The position numbers were made by a program, and so were the translations under genes. Below the pieces are notes generated by a model that was not told where the DNA came from, ran no database searches, and was given only the letters and a program-made list of their open reading frames with translations. A stretch of 64,000 bases of DNA from Aspidiotus rigidus. Lineage: Eukaryota > Arthropoda > Insecta > Hemiptera > Diaspididae. The DNA lies in the NCBI GenBank assembly GCA_035079385.1, contig JAVHKY010000056.1:2356001-2420000 (forward strand), given 5' to 3'. Of the stretch, positions 58,560 to 64,000 are shown piece by piece (the stretch's first letter is position 1; every line of letters begins with the position of its first letter).

Positions 58560-59034
58560 TCAGGCGTAAAAGTATTCTGGATAGACACATGAGTACTTGT
58601 GGGTTTCCTGAAGTGACTAAATTCATGGGGTCGTTACATATATTATGGCCACAGAGAAATTCGGAAAGTTTATATTATTTATGAGATACACAATAAAGAA
58701 AATTTAGAATGTGTTTTTTGCATACATTTTTATCAATTGAGAGGCTGGTGCAAAAAGCTCTTCGGCGCATGTCTTCAATTAATATGATAAGATATCTGGA
58801 AAGAAGTAGCGAAAACGTGATTTCATGTAAGTATAATAAACATATAACAGACATTATCTTAATCGTACAATCGCACTAGGAAAGAAAGTCCTTAAAAATT
58901 CCTACATTAAGCCTAGATTAGTCTTAAACTTTTTAGTGGTTTTTTGAATTGAAAGGGAGATCGCAAAATTCTGAACTGCTGAGCACGTGAGGCACAAATT
59001 AGTTACGATTAAATGAGCATGTTAACGACCCTTG
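58560..59034 (+). repeat. Tandem duplication unit A'
   Basis: Diverged copy of unit A starting immediately after TIR copy 2 (AGGCGT, matching AAGCGT of A) and ending GAGCATGTTAA, here followed by unrelated sequence instead of the TIR element. Confidence 0.8.
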
Positions 59035-60950
59035 GAGTTCACTTCAGAGGCCCTCAGACTTATTTTAGAATCCGTGGTCAGTGGAGGGTTACAAATTTTA
59101 TGACTGCGAAGTACATTTGATAAAGCGACTAATTTCAATGTAAACTCGACGGATATATAATGTTAAGACAGCTTGTCAGATTTGTAATTTAAGTGGGTAG
59201 TCGGAGAAGGGAGGAGTAAAGTCTGAGGTTTTGAAAGGCACAATTATACGAGCGTATTAACAACTCTCAAAATCAACTTCGAAAATTTCTTTGCGAACAA
59301 AGTTGATAAGAAATACGCAGACTTATTTCGTAAGAATGTGATAATAAGGTGACGAATTTCGATAAACTTTGCATACGTTTACTGACTTAGATGAATAACT
59401 CTACTTGTTGATAAAATATCGTACCATAGTAATATTGATACGAGTTTTGTGGGTACTTTTGATAAAATGTAAGACGTACACTCGCTGTTATTTGACCTAG
59501 GTCTTGTGCGTGGAGAATTCACCAATTTCTAGTAGTGAAAATTTTCGTTCGACTTTAAATAACAGTATACCTCAATATGTACAGCGTAGGTTGAACAGAA
59601 TACTCGTACCTACTTACAATACATATTAGATTATATTCACCTGTAGTGTTTGTTGTGGTGGCGCGGTAGGACGTATGTATTGTGCGGCGTGTCTGTTTTC
59701 CGTGTCGATTCAAAACAATGCTTAATGTTGTAGAACAGGGCCGTCGACAAAATATTATACCATCCAATGGGGGAATGTTAATACGTAGGAGATGGCGGTT
59801 CCATCCCACAACGGAGACTGGATTGGAAGATAAACTCCCCGTTAGAAGGCGGACTTTCTTCTCACATACCATCGCGCGCGCTACCGCGCTAATTCGTTTT
59901 CTCATACACGATTTTCTCACTCTTACTTGCTTAAAATTCGGTGTCTTTTCCTCCTCTTTGGGTGCTTCATCTTCGATAGAGGACGGAAAACTTTACTGCC
60001 ATCCGCCGCTCACTAATCCGAATCATGTCTCAGTTTACCTGATTTGACTCTCTTATCACTGTGATTTGTTTTCGCGCTCGTTGATGACGATGCCATAATC
60101 TTTTCGGTCGCGATAACCTGTGATACGACAAATGTAGCTCTCGATTTCTTTCGTTATTTTCTCATTTCTTCTCGTATTTCTCATTTTCGCGGAAAATTTT
60201 CGCACCAACATTTCGGTAGTTCAAAGTTTCCATCGTTTCTTTTTCTTTCCTTCTTGTATAGTTTTTATTTTCGTATATTTCAATTTGTAGTATACCTTCC
60301 ATTCTTGTACCGTGTGTATCTTTATTAATATTGAAAGTTCGCGAAATTCGTTCGTCAATTTAAACTGGAACTGACACAGAGAAATCTCAATCCTTTCCTA
60401 AGGTACGTGATCTCATTACATTTTTTTCCTCCCACTCGGTCCCGCAGTGATCCGTTGCTATCTTTTCTCACTCTCTCTCCCTCTCTCGATCATTCTTTTA
60501 TCAAGTTGCAGTAGCGTACATTTTGAAGTAAAGAAGAAATAATCTTCAAGCGGCACCAAATCGTCCTAAAAGTATTTTTCCCGCTCACTCTTCGATTGAC
60601 TCATAAGCCCCGAAAATTGGGAGACTCATAATTTTGATCTAGTTTTATTATTTGTGACTCTAATTTACTTTCGATTACTTGATCCTACTATACGAGTCGA
60701 CGTCTGCAGCTCCAACAAGAATATCAATATCCAATTCGCATCGGTTCCCATCATTTAGACTTTTTTCTTCCTGCTTTCGTTGTTCGACTGGTTGGGTTGC
60801 GAGCTCCTGAATCAGAGGTGCAAGCTTTAAAACTCGTTACTATAGCAAAAGGAAAATATGCGTATTCAAAATTTTTTCACTTCTCATCATATATATCCTC
60901 AACATATCACCAAAATTCTGAAATGTTGATACTTTTTTTTTCCTGGCAGA
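59035..60950. other. Non-coding, two opposed ORFs of doubtful status
   Basis: Opposed 121-codon frames overlap at 59555-59920 (-) and 59682-60047 (+). Both are Arg-rich with no recognised domain, and one is likely the shadow of the other or both are chance. The rest is AT-rich with pyrimidine tracts (60420-60490). Confidence 0.3.
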
Positions 60951-60953
60951 CCA

Positions 60954-61345
60954 ATGGACTGTGTTATTTGTGATAACGCAACATGAGTGTGAGTGCAAGA
61001 TGCATAAGTGTGAGTGAGCTATTTCTGGCAGAAGTATCTATTCTGCTGAAAATTTGTCCATTCGGCATTTTGCTCCCATAAGAAATACATGCGGAGCAAA
61101 GATGACCATGGTATTAATTTAATATGAGATGTTAAAATTTACAGAAAAGTTGATATTTCAAATTTATCAACTTCTTGCTACTTGTAAAAAAAATCTCTTG
61201 ACCGTATCATTTTTTATATTCAATTGGTAGCGTAGTGATCTCTGCTCCACATGTATTTCTTATGGGAGCAAAATGCTAAATGGACAAAATCGATCTTTTC
61301 ATCCATGATATCGATAGTTGTGACGTCACAATAACGCAGTCCATA
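60954..61345. mobile_element. TGGRC-family TIR element
   Basis: Ends ATGGACTGTGTTATTTGTGA (60954) and TCACAATAACGCAGTCCATA (to 61345). Inner arms TTTTGCTCCCATAAGAAATA (61069) and TATTTCTTATGGGAGCAAAA (61254). Terminal sequence matches the inner hairpin of E1, and the inner arms match the element at 30789-31124. AA on the left and TA on the right may be a mutated TA target site. The ORF 61220-61513 (-) crosses its edge. Confidence 0.6.
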
Positions 61346-61562
61346 TTTTGTTAAACGTTTTTCAGCTTCATCTTTAAATATACGTATACTCAAATTCGAC
61401 ATTATACAAGTCTTTACTACTATTGTATCTCTTGGACGAAATAACTCGGACATGGAACGTGACAATGCGTATAAGTTGTTGGCCTCATTTAAATCTGCAA
61501 CTAATTTGAACAAAGTAAAAATTTATAGAAATGATCCGGTTCTCAAGTTTACGGTCGGACAT

Positions 61563-61662
61563 AACGAAGAAAAGCTCCACAATACTTGAAGAAGTAAACT
61601 GGAGGGCAATTTGCAAATTGCTCTCCAGTTTACTTCAAGTATTGTGGAGCTTTTCTTCGTTA
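61563..61662. mobile_element. ~100-bp hairpin element
   Basis: TAACGAAGAAAAGCTCCACA on the left is the exact complement of the right end, and the arms continue through CAATACTTGAA and GTAAACTGGAG to a centre at AATTTGCAAATT. Only small bulges interrupt ~50 paired bases. No target duplication is clear. Confidence 0.7.
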
Positions 61663-61669
61663 AAGTAAA

Positions 61670-63320
61670 AATTTCTCTTCTGAACCTATACTACCCTGTG
61701 CACTTTATCTAATCGTCTTTCATCAATCCGAACATTCTTTATCATATTCCCTTATGTCTTCAAGAAAAATACACTTCCTGCATTTGGAGAATTTAGAGAG
61801 TTGTAAGGAAATCCGTAAGTCTCTCAACTCGTTGTAAAACCAAGTATAATAGCAGTATTTCGGTCGAATATGTTCGAACATCATTCATGAGCTCCTCGGC
61901 CAATATTAAAAGAGATATAAGACATAGTCATTTGAATCCGTCTCCTTCAGCAACAGCCATATCTATATTCTCTAGGCCGGCCAATATTAAAGATTTTCCC
62001 TTCCTCTTTACCCCTTTGCTTTGCCCCAAGTTATGCAGTATTTTGGCATTTTGGTAGCCGCGCGGTGGTTGACCAGTTGCACGTATGTCACAACAGATAC
62101 GTCGTCCAATAATTCATGCAATTCATTTTGGAACCAGTTTTCCTTTCTTCGAATTTCATTCTAGAATTGTAATAATTTTGCTCCTGTTAAGTATGTGTAT
62201 GAGGACAGAATCACTCAAAGAGTGAATTCGGTGACACTACAAACATTGAAGATTGAATGTAAGGCCATTGAGCGTCTTACGAACATATCATAAAAAAATA
62301 GTTGGGTGCACCGGTTCCCTCATCATAATATTTCCGAATATAAGGTCCATTGTAAAAACTGTTTCTATTAAATGAATTAAATAAAATGTGTCGTGATTTC
62401 ATACACAACCGCATCAATTAATGATGGCAAAATAACCGGTATTACATCCCTATTATGTATGTAAGAAAGCCCCGATTTCTCCGTTATGACTTTAATAAGT
62501 CCATTTTGTGGTCATTTTGGGGCATCGAATATTCAACAGGGTATAATTTACAATCCTTATGTCAAGTCGAGGAACAGAGGCCAAAGCAAAAGGCACCTTC
62601 AACAGAGTCACTTGGAATGATCAATTTCTGTAGCTCCGACTGCATGAAGCTATGGGTTGGTGAAAGATCGAAAGATTAATGGCTAGGTTCACAGGATGTG
62701 CAAAGAAGGGTTAAGAAGCAGTACCCCATTAGACGACGAGTTTGAGCCATTGGTAGAACTGGCTCTTAAATTAGGTATTACATGTACATATTTATTAATT
62801 TTGCTCCAAATACAATATATATCTCAGTCTATCAATCAGTATTCAGCAATAAAATATTGATATTTTTTCTTTTTTTTTGATAGATACAATTCATCATACT
62901 CATTTTGAACTTGTTCTGATATTTCTATTTCTTTGTCAATTTTGGTTATACGTAAGAGGGCGAGGTATAATCTCCGTCCAATGAACTTAAATGTCTGCTG
63001 TTCACTTGACAGAACCATTATTGTATCAAAATAGACAAAGTAAGGTAGTCTGCAATAAATAACAACAATTGCATTCTACTCATTAAAAATATGATTTTCC
63101 AATTCAAAGTCTCCAATGTAATGGTAAAAATCAAATCCAACTTCGAGTTTCAGACCATTGAGCCATCCTGCCATAGTGCCGCGTGAAAAGAGCATCAAAA
63201 TAGTGTCATGTCATCCATCTGCAACCCGTATCCAATGCTCTTGAATGAAAGATGTCAAAAAAGTATCAAACCAGCTATGAAATTTTTTCAACAGAAATCG
63301 CAACCTCTATCAAAATTTCA
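61670..63320. other. Non-coding, nothing recognised
   Basis: AT-rich, no gene or element supported. ORFs at 62455 (+) and 62836 (-) lack features. Confidence 0.35.
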
Positions 63321-63324
63321 ACAA

Positions 63325-63460
63325 ATGTGACCTGCGATAAGAAGAGGATGCTCATTGCCCATTGGCGCAAGAACACCATTTCTCTCTAATTATCTAATCA
63401 GAGAGAAATGGTGTTCCTGTCAGTGGGCAATCCTTTTCTCATCGCAGGTCACAAATGTAG
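63325..63460. mobile_element. ~135-bp hairpin element
   Basis: Arms run from TGTGACCTGCGATAAGAAGA (63326) and AACACCATTTCTCTCT to the complements AGAGAGAAATGGTGTT and TTCTCATCGCAGGTCACA (to ~63455), with a ~10-base loop near 63398. Mismatches cluster in the middle of the arms. Non-coding. Confidence 0.65.
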
Positions 63461-64000
63461 TCTTATGAAATGGCAGAAAAAGGCCGAAAAATAACAAGTC
63501 TAACCTTAATTGTCAAGTGTTTGTAAAGCAGGATTGTTATAAACATAGGTGATTGACGTCTTGACGCATTTTGCGAATCAAATTTCAATCTACAGGCGAT
63601 AAGAATTTCGTTGCAGTTTACTGGTAGGGGTGTGGGCGACTAAAATACTTTCAATGGTCTTCTTTTATTTTATTGGTTCTTTGATTTCAGCGGTTTTGAG
63701 TAAATTATAAGGTGACATAATAGAAAAGGACGATCAAGTTAGATTCACAAACGGATTGCAGTTAACAAAGGTCTATCCGTAGTCAACATGTGAAAGCCAC
63801 GCAGAGAAAATCGCGAACGAAAATTCACCCTAAGTTGTTATGGTGAAAGGTGAACAAAATTCAAGCGGAGCATAAAATATTTCAAGTGAATTAGTACGGT
63901 AGCTACTGATACTCGTGCATTTCGTGATACGACCATGTGATTTGGTACAGTCGTTCTTTAGATCATGGTAAACAATTGTACAGGTGGTGTATAGTTGGTG
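63461..64000. other. Non-coding, nothing recognised
   Basis: AT-rich sequence to the window edge with no feature I can support. Confidence 0.4.

Noticed and set aside
59555..60047. Two overlapping 121-codon ORFs on opposite strands
   Set aside because: No domain, no splice context and mutual overlap. Neither shows a coding pattern I trust.

Overview
This is an AT-rich eukaryotic nuclear window with no operons, long introns or intergenic space and almost no intact coding sequence. The lack of any long ORF, the recurring TAGGTACCTA-type motifs, and the mix of Penelope-like, hAT, mariner, MULE and LINE remnants fit an arthropod genome, most likely an insect. The hemipteran flavour is a guess from motif usage only. 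There is one plausible host coding exon, at the extreme left edge (2..496, terminal exon of an unidentified proline-rich protein). A few short exon-like ORFs elsewhere have weak support.

Layout. 1-3.8 kb: terminal exon, 3' UTR, a TAA microsatellite and a first copy of a recurrent interspersed repeat (R1). 3.8-12 kb: a possible small exon, a MULE transposase 3' fragment between inverted flanks (6.2-6.8 kb), a hairpin MITE (10.5 kb) and a regularly spaced CCAAT-box cluster (10.9 kb). 12.4-14.5 kb: a 2.1 kb foldback element whose long arms contain ~153-bp tandem units. A second array of the same units lies at 31.4-33.0 kb. 16.2-16.8 and 30.2-30.7 kb: two copies of one hAT-like nonautonomous family. 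23.5-24.7 kb: a degraded Penelope-like element (PLE) on the minus strand, followed by a well-formed hammerhead ribozyme candidate. 26.4 kb: a mariner-like MITE. 36.2-37.5 kb: the best-preserved PLE (RT palm end plus GIY-YIG endonuclease), boxed in by ~86-bp inverted repeats. 37.8-38.1 kb: a TIR element with a perfect 9-bp target duplication and a tRNA-like SINE head. 38.5-41.1 kb: a decayed gag-like sequence on the minus strand. 41.7-44.3 kb: a compact MITE, a LINE reverse-transcriptase tail and a second hammerhead-like fold. 46.8-47.2 kb: a hAT-type MITE filled with GCGAAAA repeats. 49.7-51.9 kb: three further small TIR elements. 54.3-59.0 kb: three copies of a ~480-bp TIR family, one abutting a third PLE and one sitting exactly at the junction of a tandem duplication. 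60.9-63.5 kb: one TIR element and two small hairpins.

The genes do not form a pathway. The window is a transposon graveyard downstream of one host gene. The most interesting content is structural: hammerhead-type ribozyme folds tied to Penelope-like elements, an unclassified MITE family with 6-bp target duplications, a TTAA-flanked TIR family, and a foldback family carrying 153-bp tandem units. All superfamily assignments rest on motifs and terminal repeats read by eye. No database search was possible.
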